A stretch of DNA of 64,000 nt from Metarhizium brunneum (Eukaryota > Ascomycota > Sordariomycetes > Hypocreales > Clavicipitaceae), in assembly GCF_013426205.1 (NCBI RefSeq), contig NC_089426.1, forward strand, positions 1,550,001-1,614,000, in the 5' to 3' direction. A model generated the notes under the pieces. The model saw only the letters and a list, made by a program, of their open reading frames with translations. It was not told the origin of the DNA and did no database searches. Both the position numbers and the translations under genes were made by a program. Positions within the stretch are counted from its first letter, which is position 1; each line of letters begins with the position of its first letter. This document shows positions 45,716 to 56,923 of the stretch, one piece after another.

Positions 45716-47028
45716 TCATAGCTTGCTTCGAGATCCGCTGTTGTCCTCTGAGACAACAACCACCACAGCACAAATGTCATCGACTTTGCCGCCGCGCCAC
45801 TGTTCATGTGGGTAATATTTCTGCACTTCCTTTGCAAACGGCCCGTCGACCTTGGTGTTGATACTAGCCGTCTTCGCGGCGCCAACTATTTCTGTGGCAA
45901 GTAGACTCTGCAAGGTAACGGTTCTAGGGGGCTTGCCGTTGGGCTCAGCCTCGGCGAGGCTCGCGGGCCTCGTTAGTGAATCGATGGAGTCGGCGACGCG
46001 GACTCCGCCGGAGGGGGTCATTTGCCAGGCGCCGCTGGAGACCATGACGCGGCTGGCGATTTTGAGAATGTCGTGGTTGAAGAGGTTATCTAGAACGCCG
46101 TCGGTAGCAAACATGAGCACGTCGCCGTGGCGGACGTAGTGCTGGGAAACGTCTGCGTCGCGAGGCAAATCGCTTAATTGCGCGCCGCCAAAGGCCGCCA
46201 TTCGTGCAGCGACGCTTGGTGGGATGAGGGATAACTGAAACGGGGTGTTGAATGCGTGGGTTTGCGGTTCTGAGTAGGCGTTTACGGCGTTGAGACGAAG
46301 TTGTAGGAACCCCGAGTCGCCCAGGTTGGCTACGTCCAGCGTTCCGTCTGGGGCTGCTATTCCGACGCAGGCCGTACTACCTCCAGCCTGTAATGAGCGG
46401 TCGTTGCACACGGCGTCGTATCCATGTTGCATGAGTCTCCTCGCTGTCAACGGCGGGCTGTTCGCCGGATCGTGCTCGTATGCCGATGCGGCCATGTAGT
46501 CGCAGAAGCCATGCGAGAAGTCGGCCGGGTCGACGCCCGAATCCACCCAGCCGCCGACGCCGTCTGCGATACCGAAAGCTACGGATCCAGAGTCGTTGAT
46601 GCGGCTGACGAAGAAGGCGTCGTGGCCCGAGTCTGGCCGGGAGGAGCGCCGCCGGTGACGGGGCGGTTGGATTCGGTTGTATGGGTTGAAGTGGAAGACG
46701 TGGGTCGATGGGTCGTAAGGTCGGTCTTTGCCGATGAAGGAGGCGGCGATGTGGTATGAGAATCGGGGGGACGTTGGGAACGATGCTGAGGATGTTGAGT
46801 ATGGCGATTTTCGCGGAGCGTCTGGTGTTGGCTGGCGCATGGCTAGCGCGTAGGTGTGCGTTGTATAAGTAAGAGGAGAGACTGGCAAACCGCAGACAGC
46901 GTCAGCTCGGTTCATCTTTATCGAAGAAAATACCATAAAACACGAGAAAAGCACATTCGGTTGCCGTTACCTCTAAGTGATGCCCGCCATGGTGTTGCGG
47001 TCGCAACCCTGGCGCTCAATGCAGCCAT
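45716..47028 (-). CDS. PTC7: PP2C-type protein phosphatase, PTC7 class
   Basis: Mitochondrial PP2C phosphatase. The yeast homologue dephosphorylates mitochondrial proteins, including the coenzyme Q factor Coq7. Two exons (47028-46971, 46881-45716) give 407 aa. Exon 1 encodes MAALSARVATATPWRASLR, a basic presequence; exon 2 continues through FSYHIAASFIGKD into the catalytic domain. Metal-binding and active-site motifs are GIADGVGGWVDSGVDP, GGSTACVG, ANLGDSGF, DVLMFATDGVLDN and, near the end, GGKVDDICAVVV. The intron is 89 bp (GTAACG to CCAG); its retention would cause a stop. A start at the in-frame ATG of exon 2 (MRQPTPDAPRK) would lose the presequence, so two forms are possible. Confidence 0.92.
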
Positions 47029-47920
47029 CTGGGTTGGGTAAGAAGATTTTTGACGCACAAGTGTTTGGCGTGGGAATGCGCGACGGCGTAGCCCTTGGAA
47101 CAACAAGGATATGCTCGTGCGATTGCCCAGCTGCCTGCAAGCACTTAGATGAGAAGAACCGCCATGATGGGTCTGGTGAGAATTTGCATCGACGTCGCGC
47201 GCGCAGGGGCTAGGAAAATCTGGGGAGGCGAGATATCAACTGTCTGGTTGAAGTGGTCTTGTCTGGCTGGTCGATTGATAATTGATTGCGTCGGCGCTGT
47301 AACTTGGTTGGAAAGCCCTGGGGGCCAGGGATTACAGGTGGCTGCTGTCATGGGATAGGGAACCGCTTGGGGGGTTACAGGCCTCCTTCCTGACATCACC
47401 AGGCGATTGCCTGCACGTGGCGTCAGTCGGTCGACCCCCCATCGAGCATGCCGTGCAACCTTGCGAGTTCGTAGTGGGGCCCAATTGCAGACTTGCCTTA
47501 CCTAATGCCACTTCCCCGGAACCCCGGACCCCAAGACCTACCGTGGGTGCTGTGGCCATGAAATTTGTTACCCGCCTTTCACCCGGCGGTCACAAGCCTC
47601 TTCCCGGCTTTCTCCTTCTTAGCCGAATTGACAATGTCGCGGCCCTGATTGGCCGCCGGATACTTTACGGTCCAGCGTCCCAGTAGCCGAGGATGGCTAC
47701 TAGTACTTTCGACTCCCAATTTCATGGGCGAACACACACCAACATTCTACGTCTCTGTCCAGCTCCAACGGCGCGATACGAGCGGCGGAAATCCGGAATC
47801 GTTGGTGCCAATTGAACAAGTCCGTCCCAATTTCAGCAGCGGTTGTCGCTTCAACTCTCTTCTCTGCTCTCTGCTCTCTTCTCTCGTCGCTCGCCGACTT
47901 GCCTTTTCCACGTCGCGAAA
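47029..47920. other. Divergent promoter region, PTC7 / SDH2
   Basis: Both flanking genes encode mitochondrial proteins. A pyrimidine-rich leader (CTCTTCTCTG repeats) at 47855-47895 precedes the SDH2 start, as is common in strongly expressed fungal genes. No other gene. Confidence 0.55.
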
Positions 47921-48913
47921 ATGGCTGCTCTCCGCTCTACTTCTTCCCGAATCCTTGGCTCGTCCATCAGGACAGCCATGCGCCCTGGCGCTGTCTTCAC
48001 ACGCTCAATGGCATCTGTCAGCGAGGCCCCTCATGAGAAGGCTCCGAACATGAAGACATTCCAGATCTACCGATGGAATCCCGACACCCCTACCGAAAAG
48101 CCTCGAATGCAGTCCTATACCATTGACTTGAACAAGACTGGACCCATGATCCTGGACGCCCTCGTCCGTATCAAGAACGAGCTCGACCCTACTTTGACCT
48201 TCCGAAGAAGTTGCCGTGAGGGGATCTGCGGTAGCTGTGCCATGAACATTAACGGCCAGAACACCTTGGCCTGCTTGTGTATGTATTGCCACATCATGTG
48301 CTGCACTCATAATATCCCAGACTTGTCTCAGCTTGTGCAGGAGGCAGACATAATGAAGCTGACCACCATTGTACAGGCCGAATTCCCGCCGAGAGCTCTA
48401 GCGACGTCAAGCTGTATCCACTGCCTCACACCTACGTCGTCAAGGACCTCGTCCCCGATTTGACCTACTTCTACAAGCAGTACAAGTCTATCAAGCCTTA
48501 TCTGCAGCGCGACACTCCTGCTCCTGACGTAGGTTGAATTTCTCGGCAGCCGTGGGGGAAAAGAATTGGTTTGGCTAACGATTTCCCAGGGCAAGGAATA
48601 CCGCCAGAGCAAGGAGGACCGAAAGAAGCTGGACGGTCTGTACGAATGCATTCTCTGTGCCTGCTGCTCAACATCCTGCCCTTCATACTGGTGGAACTCA
48701 GAGGAATATCTCGGACCTGCTATTCTGCTCCAATCTTACCGATGGCTGGCCGACTCCCGCGACGAGCGCAGTGCCGAGCGTCGTGCCAACCTGGAGAACA
48801 ACATGAGCCTGTACCGCTGCCACACCATCCTCAACTGCACCCGTGCCTGCCCCAAGGGCCTGAACCCCGGCAAGGCTATCGCCGAGATCAAGAAACAGAT
48901 GGCATTCGCGTAA
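47921..48913 (+). CDS. SDH2: Succinate dehydrogenase iron-sulfur subunit
   Basis: Iron-sulfur subunit of respiratory complex II, which passes electrons from the flavoprotein to ubiquinone in the inner mitochondrial membrane. Three exons (47921-48278, 48377-48528, 48590-48913) give 277 aa. A presequence of about 30 residues precedes the plant-type ferredoxin domain with the [2Fe-2S] ligands Cys98, Cys103, Cys106 and Cys118. The C-terminal domain has [16 protein letters not shown] and [17 protein letters not shown], holding the [4Fe-4S] and [3Fe-4S] clusters. Intron 1 splits the Cys120 codon (T then GC). All splice sites are GT-AG. Complete. Confidence 0.97.
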
Positions 48914-50221
48914 GCGGTGCGAAGGTTTCTTCTTGAATGGATATGAATTGGTGGAGGCTTCATTTATTTTCACTTTGTCAAGGTGTCTAGGGCTGTTCCG
49001 GCGGAATCAAAACGGTCGTAGATGTGGCGGTATAAGGAGGGGATAAACATAGCCCCTGTGTACAAGCATGAGTAGTGTACGTCTATGTCGATAGGCAGCA
49101 GCAACTTGGAGAATTTTTTTTTTCGTGTTCATATAACCAGCACGTCTTTTTTTGCCCTACGAGCCTCGCCGTCCTTGGTCTGCAGTCTCGGCAGACAAGC
49201 GTCCCAGATGTATCGAGTGAGCTGTTGGTAGCACATTTGATTGTTTTAAGCGACGTGTATATGTCAAGTGTTGCCGCCAATAGCCACATCCATGTTGACA
49301 GAAAAAGGCCAAAAATATGCCCACGCACTAGGTACTTCCTCAGAGGCACCTGAGGAGGTGACGGTGTGGCAACAGACGAGGTCGCTTCAACGCCGTATGC
49401 TCCCGATGTCGTTCTCAACTCCCGCGCAGGTGGCAATGAGTCTGACACGATATTGCAGTAAAAGACAAGATTATCTGGTGGATGTACAAAATCTGGCATC
49501 GAAACGCTTCTTGTTGCTGACGGCTTGTGCAATACAATCTAGCTGGTTCATCGAAATATCGCGCGATGAGAGAGGAAACCGTCGCCGACAAAGAAGCACG
49601 CGCGCGCAGTGGAACATGTCTACAAAGGTGCGATCATCACCGTGCAGGACGTAGGGTCGAAGAGTTGTTTCCGTCCCTATATGTATGCTTGCCGCCGCTT
49701 CGGGACCGCTTTATCGACTGGGCAACCGGCGCGTCTTGTTTGATCACCCTTTGATAAGAAATAGTCGGGACTCGGGTTGCTGGTTCACGTGCTACAACGT
49801 GGTATGTATGTCGAGATTGGAAGCTATGGATGGCATGAATATGGACATGTCATCGATTGAACCCACCCACCTTGGAAAGTGACAATTGGAAAGGACAGAT
49901 TTGTTAGCTACCTTAGGTAGGTAGATAAGTTCGCTAGCCAGCTTCTACATTAAGCTTACAAGCTACTTAGTAGGTTGAGCGGCCTAGACACGAGGCCCAG
50001 ATAATGAATCACTCGTTGGCATAGCACCATTTAGTTATGTGATGATTCTTAGGTTTTTGCGGCGCGTGTAGCCAGTTTGATGCTCATGTTGGTCCGGGGA
50101 GTCTGATAGTAGATTCGCCCCTGGGAGATATATAAGTCTGGTCGATCCTGCACTTTGTGCCAGGCACCCCATTTTCTGATGCATTTGTGTGCTACTACAA
50201 AATTTGATTTGACCACACAAG
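48914..50221. other. Spacer, no gene identified
   Basis: 1.3 kb of SDH2 3' region and promoter of the small secreted protein. Small repeats of TAGGTAGGTAG at 49914-49924. No RNA gene recognised. Confidence 0.5.
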
Positions 50222-50647
50222 ATGAAGTTTACATGCACTCTAGGGCTTTTGGCCCTGGGAGGCGTTGTTGCCGCGTCTCCCCATGCAGAGAGTCCTCAAC
50301 GACGGTGTAACACGGTATGTATTGAAGGGGTCAACGGTTGTGGACAGATGTGGGCAAAGTAAGAATTCTCCTTCTCTTTTCTTCGTTTGTCCCAAATAAG
50401 AGCATTTATATGTTGTTGGGTTATCACACATTTCGTTCTTCCTGTTCCTGCTATTTACTCAACTTGGCTGACCAAATGAAGGTGTTATGACCCATGCAAT
50501 CAGCAACCGCCTGTCGGTCCAAAATGCACGACAACTCGAAGAACTAGCGCGTCCACAACTCATACGTCCAAGACTCGCACGTCCAAACCTCACATGCCCA
50601 AAACTCACATGTCCATTCCTTCCGCGCAGCCTACTGCCGGGATGTAG
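50222..50647 (+). CDS. Small secreted cysteine-rich protein
   Basis: Two exons (50222-50358, 50482-50647) give 100 aa. The signal peptide KFTCTLGLLALGGVVAA is followed by a cysteine module CNTVCIEGVNGCGQMWAKCY, then DPCNQQPPVGPKC: six cysteines after the signal. The C-terminal part has four tandem pentapeptides (THTSK, TRTSK, PHMPK, THMSI), a Ser/Thr linker of the type that is O-glycosylated. I recognise the pattern from fungal secreted hypothetical proteins but know no function; it has the look of a candidate effector or cell-wall protein. Without the intron (GTAAGA to AAG) the frame stops at residue 46, before the conserved CYDPC, which supports splicing. A second similar module follows out of frame. 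Confidence 0.7.
50558..50617 (+). repeat. 15-bp tandem repeat in the secreted-protein gene
   Basis: Four imperfect 15-bp units encode the pentapeptides THTSK, TRTSK, PHMPK and THMSI. The unit length keeps the frame, so copy-number change would lengthen or shorten the Ser/Thr linker. Confidence 0.8.
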
Positions 50648-50853
50648 ATGACTGCAAGACTCTGACTATTTGCGCCGATGCCGAAAATAAATGTGGCGTG
50701 CGGTACGGGGGCGGGCAGATGTTATTAAGACGGTTGTTTCCCAGCTTAGCAGTCTAGGTGTGCCCCCGATTATCGGCCTCGACTATTATCAAACCTCGTC
50801 CAAGCTTGATGAGGACCTCAAGTGCGCCTGTTCGGGTGGCGGCTACAACTGAT
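50620..50853 (+). pseudogene. Out-of-frame second cysteine module and tail
   Basis: In a frame shifted relative to the upstream CDS the DNA encodes YCRDVDDCKTLTICADAENK then CGVRYGG, similar to the CNTVC...GVNGCGQMWAK module of the gene before it. After another frame change it encodes DVIKTVVSQLSSLGVPPIIG and ends in DEDLKCACSGGGYN and a stop at 50853. This could be a broken 3' part of the same gene or exons whose borders I cannot resolve. Confidence 0.5.
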
Positions 50854-50986
50854 GCTTAGGATGGTGTGTGGATGACGGGTTGGTGAGAGGAGTAGTGGTG
50901 GCAACACACGAAGGGTTGAACCGTGCCAGGATAGTTAGATGATGATTAGTGAATCGAGTAAGGTGAAGTTAGCCCTGATATTATGG

Positions 50987-52485
50987 CTAATAGTATGCGT
51001 TCCCGCTGCCGCTGCGATTCACGCCATAATCTGCTGATGTCCCTGGGAACGCGCCAGCCGGTGCGGACGGTCCCTTGGCGTCATCATCCGAGCTCATATC
51101 ACCGAGATCATCTTCTCTGTCGGGCAATGACCGCATGGCTTCCAAAACATCTCGATCCAGCGTAGGCGGTTGATATGATTTGACGGTATGGATCTCTCGG
51201 CCAGACGGCATTTTGGGCAGGAGAGTGCTGACTGGCGGGATGGCCTTGGTGTTCATCTAGGGAACGTGTTAGCTCGCGAATAATGATAAGATTTCTGTGG
51301 CATACTGACAGTGTCATTGATCTTGTTCCACTTTTCGTCAAGCAACTCAATGATCCTCGCCTCCTCAAGCCTACCTGCATCCGAACCCCAATCCGTCTCC
51401 CTTTCCACACGACGATCCTCCCGCTTTTCACTTATATCCTTCTTCAACCGGCTCAGACTGAAGCCCTTTTTCGCCTCCTTGGCCTCGATACCTAATTCCT
51501 GCAAACCAACCCGCAGCCAGCCAATGCCTTCGGCGGTCTGCCCACCTAGGTCGGCGTCGATGCCGAAAAATCGGCAGGCCTTTGCTCTACTTGTGCGACG
51601 CAGGTCCTCCAGGTATTTCAGAAGCACTGGGTTCACCTTGCTGGAGCCAGAGCCGGCAGATTGTAGCAGTGAGGAGGCCTTGGCTGCATGGTCAGACGCG
51701 GCGAGACAAAGGCGAGCAAAAAGATGGGCTCGCACTTTGGGAATATCGGGGGCCTTGAACATCCACTCCTTATCCGTTTTGTTACGGTCCTGGGCTACCG
51801 CTGCCGGATACGGATCATCTTTGAGCACGGCTAGCAGTGTCGCTTCTGCCAGAGCTAGCGACGACAGCGCCCCCGCGGTAGTAGGCGCAACATCTGCGCA
51901 TGGTGCCGTGCTGGAGATTTGCTCGCTCCGTAACGAGAGGTAGTCGTAGATTGACGCGGCGTCAAGTAGGTGCTTTGTAGCCGCAGTGATGGCAGTTGTC
52001 CTCTCTTTGGTGCCCAAGAAACTCGTCGTGGTCATGTACAACGGCTGCAACGTCGACCTGGCTGTCAAGGTATACGCATATGCCAGCGAAGACAAGACAA
52101 AAAATATTTCATACTCCAACGAGGTGATCTTTACACGGGGTCTTTCTCTACCGGGGACAATGTCGCCGGACAATGTTGGCCTCCAGCTGATGGATGGCGC
52201 CGTCTTCAAGACAACGCTTATGACCTCACCACCGTCCAAGCACTGTGAGCTCACACCGGCGTCCACGGCGAGCAGATACGGCAGATAGCCGTCGATGCTG
52301 GAGATGACGGCGGCTAGACTTCGAATGCGTGTATTCGGCGGCGATCGTTTGTGCTTCTTCAGGGCATCTCTCACGACCCCTCGTTGGCCACTGGCGGTCA
52401 ATGGCAGCGAGGGGTGTGAATCACAGCTGAAACATGAGGAGAAAGAGAATGAGGATGTCGTGGGGAGAACAAAGGGAAAGGGCAT
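50987..52485 (-). CDS. palC: pH-response regulator PalC (BRO1 domain)
   Basis: PalC links the plasma-membrane pH sensor complex (PalH/PalF) to ESCRT-III and is needed to activate the PacC transcription factor at alkaline pH. Two exons (52485-51310, 51256-50987) give 481 aa. The start [17 protein letters not shown] followed by [13 protein letters not shown] is characteristic of PalC. The BRO1-type helical domain spans most of exon 1, with [19 protein letters not shown] and the later [20 protein letters not shown]. The intron (GTCAGT to TAG) joins KINDT to MNTKAIPP. The acidic C-terminus ([16 protein letters not shown]) is not conserved. Family certain from the N-terminus and length. Confidence 0.94.
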
Positions 52486-52927
52486 TTTGGGCGAGGCAGA
52501 TTTATGGAGGGCGCCTCTGCCGGTGGTTAACGAGGCTCAGAAATTCGGACAACATCGAGAGCGAAGGCGAGGCAAAGGGTCTCCTATTGGCGTGGTGGGA
52601 ATGCAAAGTCTTGGCCTCTCAGGATTGATGCGAGTTGCACCGTTTCTGGGGGAGCAGCTCGCACTATGCGCACTACGTCGTTCGTCGTCCGGAGCTTGAG
52701 CTGCTTCTAGAAGCACCGGACATTTTGCTGCTGTGTGCGGCGCGCATTGAACAGCTTGACCAGAGGACCGGATCCAACCAGGCATTTGAAGACCAGCAAG
52801 GCACGAGCTCCACCCACATCAATCATCCATGAAGCCACATTCATCGTGCTCCGACCACCACCCCTTCTCCAGATGAGCATCACGAGTGCCGTCCCTCATT
52901 GACCCCGTCTGCGCCGTCGCCGTCACC
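52486..52927. other. Divergent promoter region, palC / ALG6
   Basis: 442 bp shared by two divergent genes. No regulatory site recognised; no other gene. Confidence 0.55.
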
Positions 52928-54755
52928 ATGGCAGGGGCAAGTCCTTCACCTCACAAGCCCAGGCGCAAGCTCAAGCAGGGCAATGGCAGCGACAAGCCTG
53001 CCCGGGCGAGACCTGAAGCTTTGGTTCGAGCGCCGTCCTTCCCCCTGGCGGCGTTTATGTGGCCGGCCCGGACGTCGTCTACACAATGGGAGGTGTTGCC
53101 GGTGATTTTGATGGTAGTTGGCTTGTTTCGATGGGCCGCAGGACTCTGGGGGTATTCTGGTGAGCTGACGCAATGCAAACTACATGGTTGAACCCGCGTG
53201 GTGCGAGACTAACTGCGCAGGCTTCCAACGCCCTCCCATGTTCGGTGACTACGAAGCGCAACGACACTGGATGGAGGTGACGGCTCACCTTCCCATCTCA
53301 CAGTGGTATTTCCACGACCTGCAATGGTGGGGGCTCGATTATCCGCCTCTTACGGCATACCACAGCTGGCTCATGGGCAAGATTGGGTGCTTGATTGAGC
53401 CTGCTTGGTTCGCACTCTTTACCTCTCGAGGCTCCGATGACCCAACCCTCAAGATTTTCATGAGGGCAACCGTCATCATCTCCGAATATCTTATTTATAT
53501 CCCCGCCGCTGTCGTCTTTGCTCGACGATACAGCAGACTGAGTGGCGTGGCTACCTGGACCAGTTCCGTCGCCCTTGTTGCTATTTTAATGCAGCCCGCC
53601 ACGATCCTCGTTGACCATGTCCACTTTCAATACAATACAGTTATGCTGGGTCTTGTTCTCGCCAGCATTAACAGCATGTTGGCCGAAAGATACAAATGGG
53701 CCGCCGTCTTTTTTGTGGCCGCGCTTGGCTTCAAACAAATGGCCCTTTATTATGCCTTCTCCGTGTTTGCCTACCTCTTGGGCAAATGTGTCCAGCCAAG
53801 AATCAACATAATGCGACTCACTGGCATTGGTCTGGTTACGATTGCCTCATTTGCAGTTCTGGTCCTGCCCCTGGTTATCGGCACACTGTACGATAGGCAC
53901 CGAGGAATCGACTCATGGCCTGATGTGGACGGACCGCCGCCACCGCTTCCACTGTTCCCTTTTGTTGCCCAATATCTTGATACCCGCTCTGCTCTTTATG
54001 CTATAATAGAGCAAATGATTCAGATGGTCCACCGTATCTTCCCCTTCTCCAGAGGATTGTTCGAGGACAAAGTAGCCAATTTCTGGTGCGCTATGAATGT
54101 CGTCGTTAAACTTCGCAATCTCCCCACCGACCTGTTGCAGAAGGCTGCTCTCGGTGCCACGCTCCTGTCCATTATCCCACCGAATCTGGTCCTCTTTATC
54201 CGGCCAGATAAGAAGCTGCTGCCGTTGGCGTTTGCTGCCACTGCCTGGGGTTTTTTCTTGTTCAGCTACCAAGTCCATGAGAAGAGTGTCCTCCTTCCTT
54301 TGATGCCAATGACTCTGCTGCTGGCTGGAAAACAGGGACTCAACGGCGACACGCGATCATGGGTTGGGTTCGCCAACCTTCTCGGGGCTTGGACGATGTT
54401 CCCATTGCTCAGCAGGGTAGATCTAGCCGTGCCATATACTGTTTTGACGCTGTTATGGGCATACCTAGTCGGACTGCCCCCGACATGCTGGACCGCTCCG
54501 TTCATGGAGGCCGGGCCTGCGCCCAAGCAGTGGGCAGTTGCTATTATTCATTCTTGCTTCTATATATTCATGGGCGTTTGGCATGTCGTCAACGCCATTG
54601 TGCCCCCGCCCGCTGATAAACCGGATCTATGGGTGGTGGCCAATGTCGGTGTCGGTTGCGCCGGTTTTATGCTGTGTTACTTGTGGTGTTTCTGGAAGTT
54701 GCTGGTAGACAGTGGCCTTGTGGCATGGCAGTCGCCAAAGACGAAGACGCAATGA
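52928..54755 (+). CDS. ALG6: Dolichyl-P-Glc:Man9GlcNAc2-PP-dolichol alpha-1,3-glucosyltransferase
   Basis: Adds the first glucose to the dolichol-linked oligosaccharide in the ER lumen during N-glycan precursor assembly. Two exons (52928-53159, 53221-54755) give 588 aa. A basic cytosolic N-terminus precedes the first membrane helix (VLPVILMVVGLFRWAAGLW). The luminal signature of the ALG6/ALG8 family, GDYEAQRHWMEVTAHLP and WYFHDLQWWGLDYPPLTAYH, contains the acidic Asp thought to act in catalysis. About eleven hydrophobic segments follow, with LVDHVHFQYN and SYQVHEKSVLLPLMP, both conserved in the family. The wording GLDYPPLTAYHS favours ALG6 over ALG8. The intron is GT-AG in phase 1. Confidence 0.94.
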
Positions 54756-56923
54756 ATTCGTTGTACTATGAATATCATATAGAGGATAGAGCAGGTGACA
54801 TATAGACACTTGCAATAAAATTCGGTTGGTAGCCATTGCGTGGCAAATTATGCCGAAAGACTCTTGAGATGCTAATAATGTGTTGAACAGAATACTACAC
54901 ACTAACTTGTCTTATGGGGTACACAGCTTCGACCCTAACACTTTCGTCCCGTCAAGTGTTGGTTGCGATTCTCTTTCAAACTCCAGCGTGTACGCACAAC
55001 TTGGCCTATCCGAGAACCTGCAACCAAAGGCTCCGCAAGTAACAGTGATTCACAGGATGTGATATTTTAAATCGCCTAGTTTTCCGCCGCATAAGGCAAA
55101 TCCAGCCGCTACAACAGTATAGCCGAGTGTGCAAACACTCTGTCTCGTCCGCGATCCAGGCTAATCGCCCAAGTTGCTTCGCTTCGAGTCCCAGCATGTC
55201 AAACTTGATGGCGCAGGCACGAGGGCCACGCTCGGATCGAATAATCTTCTTTGTCTGCAATCCCTCAAGGGCCTCGGAAAATAATCTACACTCGCCTCGC
55301 CAAACAAAGAAGCTCGACGACCAACATGACCACATGAAGACGGCGGCTTCACCTACAACGAGTTTCCTTCCCACGCCTAGACATGCTCCCATTTCGCACT
55401 TCCCAGACTTGTCTCGTGGGGATCCCCGCCTCTTTCTTTTTATTGCTTCTCGTTTCGGGCAATTAATTAGTATCCCTGCAACTGCTCCCACGGGTTTCCC
55501 CCGTAACCGGGCTGTCGGCTCGGGGGCCCCTGGGTGATCTGGGCGCGGCAAGATAAAGTGCTCGCAGCTTTGGCGGCTGTCTGGACGAGGTGGGACGCGG
55601 CATTGTTTTCCCATACAGAGGCGTCGAGGGATAGAAGCCCAAATTCCTGTATTTTTAGGGACGCATGTCCACAGTGGCGGCGGATGAGGCACGTCCAACC
55701 TCAGCCTTGGCTTCGGCTCCAGCGACGTTTGGGAACGTGAGCCTTTGCGTTTCCTGTTGCCAGATTGTCTAGAACCCCCTTCCCGTGGGTGGCAATGTGT
55801 TTGCCTAGATTGAAGATGTGAGGATTGTTCCACAGCAGGCCTTTGTTGCTGGTTGCAGGATGAAACATTTGATCTTGGCGATCCGCCCCGGGGGCCGAGA
55901 GAGTTCGTGGAGGTTTGAGCATGGGGGTTGAGACGATTCGGAGCGTGGCCGGCGTAATAGCAGCGGGATGCGGCACTATGTCGTTTGTTGGTTCGCCATG
56001 TCCAGCGTGCAGGCTTGTCCGTGGTGGTGTGACGAAACGGAAGACGAGGCTGTCGTGGAATATACAGCCTACGGTGATATCAAATACTCGTAGACAGGGC
56101 ACCTCCGTGGCCACGAGGCTGTCCGTATACTTGCGCGCGTCTGGTCATGTCGCCCATCACCGTCCCCCTCCTGCCTGTTCCTGAGACCCCGTATCACGAT
56201 CCCATCAACACCAGACATTGTCCCGCGGCGCAATTCATCCCAGCCCCCTCGTCTCGAATGGGGCCTCGAAAACCCCCATCCGGCAATCTCACGATCCATG
56301 GAGCCGTGGCTGCAATGCAATGCAAAGCCCACTTCCCTTCCCCCCGGGTCCCTCTCCACGCGGTTCATGCCATGCACCGGTCCCGCTTGCGCATATGTAC
56401 GTACGTACGTATGTATCCGTCCTGGCTGAACAAGCGCCCACGCGGGAATTAAGACGCCTCGAAACGAGGCTAGTCGACTTGCCGTTTCCGGCTTTGTTGC
56501 TGGCTGCTGGTCTGAGCTTCCTCACGACTAGGGCCCGTAACAAAGGGAAGAAGGCTGATGAGTTGCCTCCCCCACGGCACTGGTTCCTGGCGACCGTTGG
56601 GAAGGGCTTCATATGCATGTACTTGGGGACTCTGAAACCAATCAAAGGTGTGAAACTGCGCGTTGACCATGTGGATTTCTCCTCTCTCTGGGAATCTGGA
56701 TGCCTCGAGGAAGACCAGGGGAGGGGGATGGTGGATTAAGCGAGAGAGCGTTGAGGTTATATAAGTCCAAGTCTGCTTTGCTGCCAACACGATGGCGGTT
56801 CTGGATTCCGCGTCGAGAGTGTAGCTTTGTGCGTTTTTCTCTTCTGTTAATTACCTTCAGCAAGTCTCATTTTTTCAAAACCCATACCCAGGTCGCTTAT
56901 AGTTGGCGCTGGCGCGGAGCAAC
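54756..56923. other. Long GC-rich spacer
   Basis: 2.2 kb with no recognised gene. A 275-codon open frame at 55006-55833 on the minus strand is Arg/Pro/Cys-rich and not protein-like. A (GTAC)n-type run lies at 56394-56416. Most likely a long promoter and leader of the following gene. Confidence 0.5.
56394..56416. repeat. (CGTA)n microsatellite
   Basis: About five units of the alternating tetranucleotide TACG flanked by TATG, forming a self-complementary run. No other role visible. Confidence 0.8.

Noticed and set aside
55006..55833. 275-codon open frame on the minus strand
   Set aside because: Rich in Arg, Pro, Cys and Ser with no domain-like order; arises from GC-rich spacer DNA.
56394..56416. 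CRISPR-like or regulatory repeat
   Set aside because: Simple alternating tetranucleotide; no spacers, and the organism is a eukaryote.
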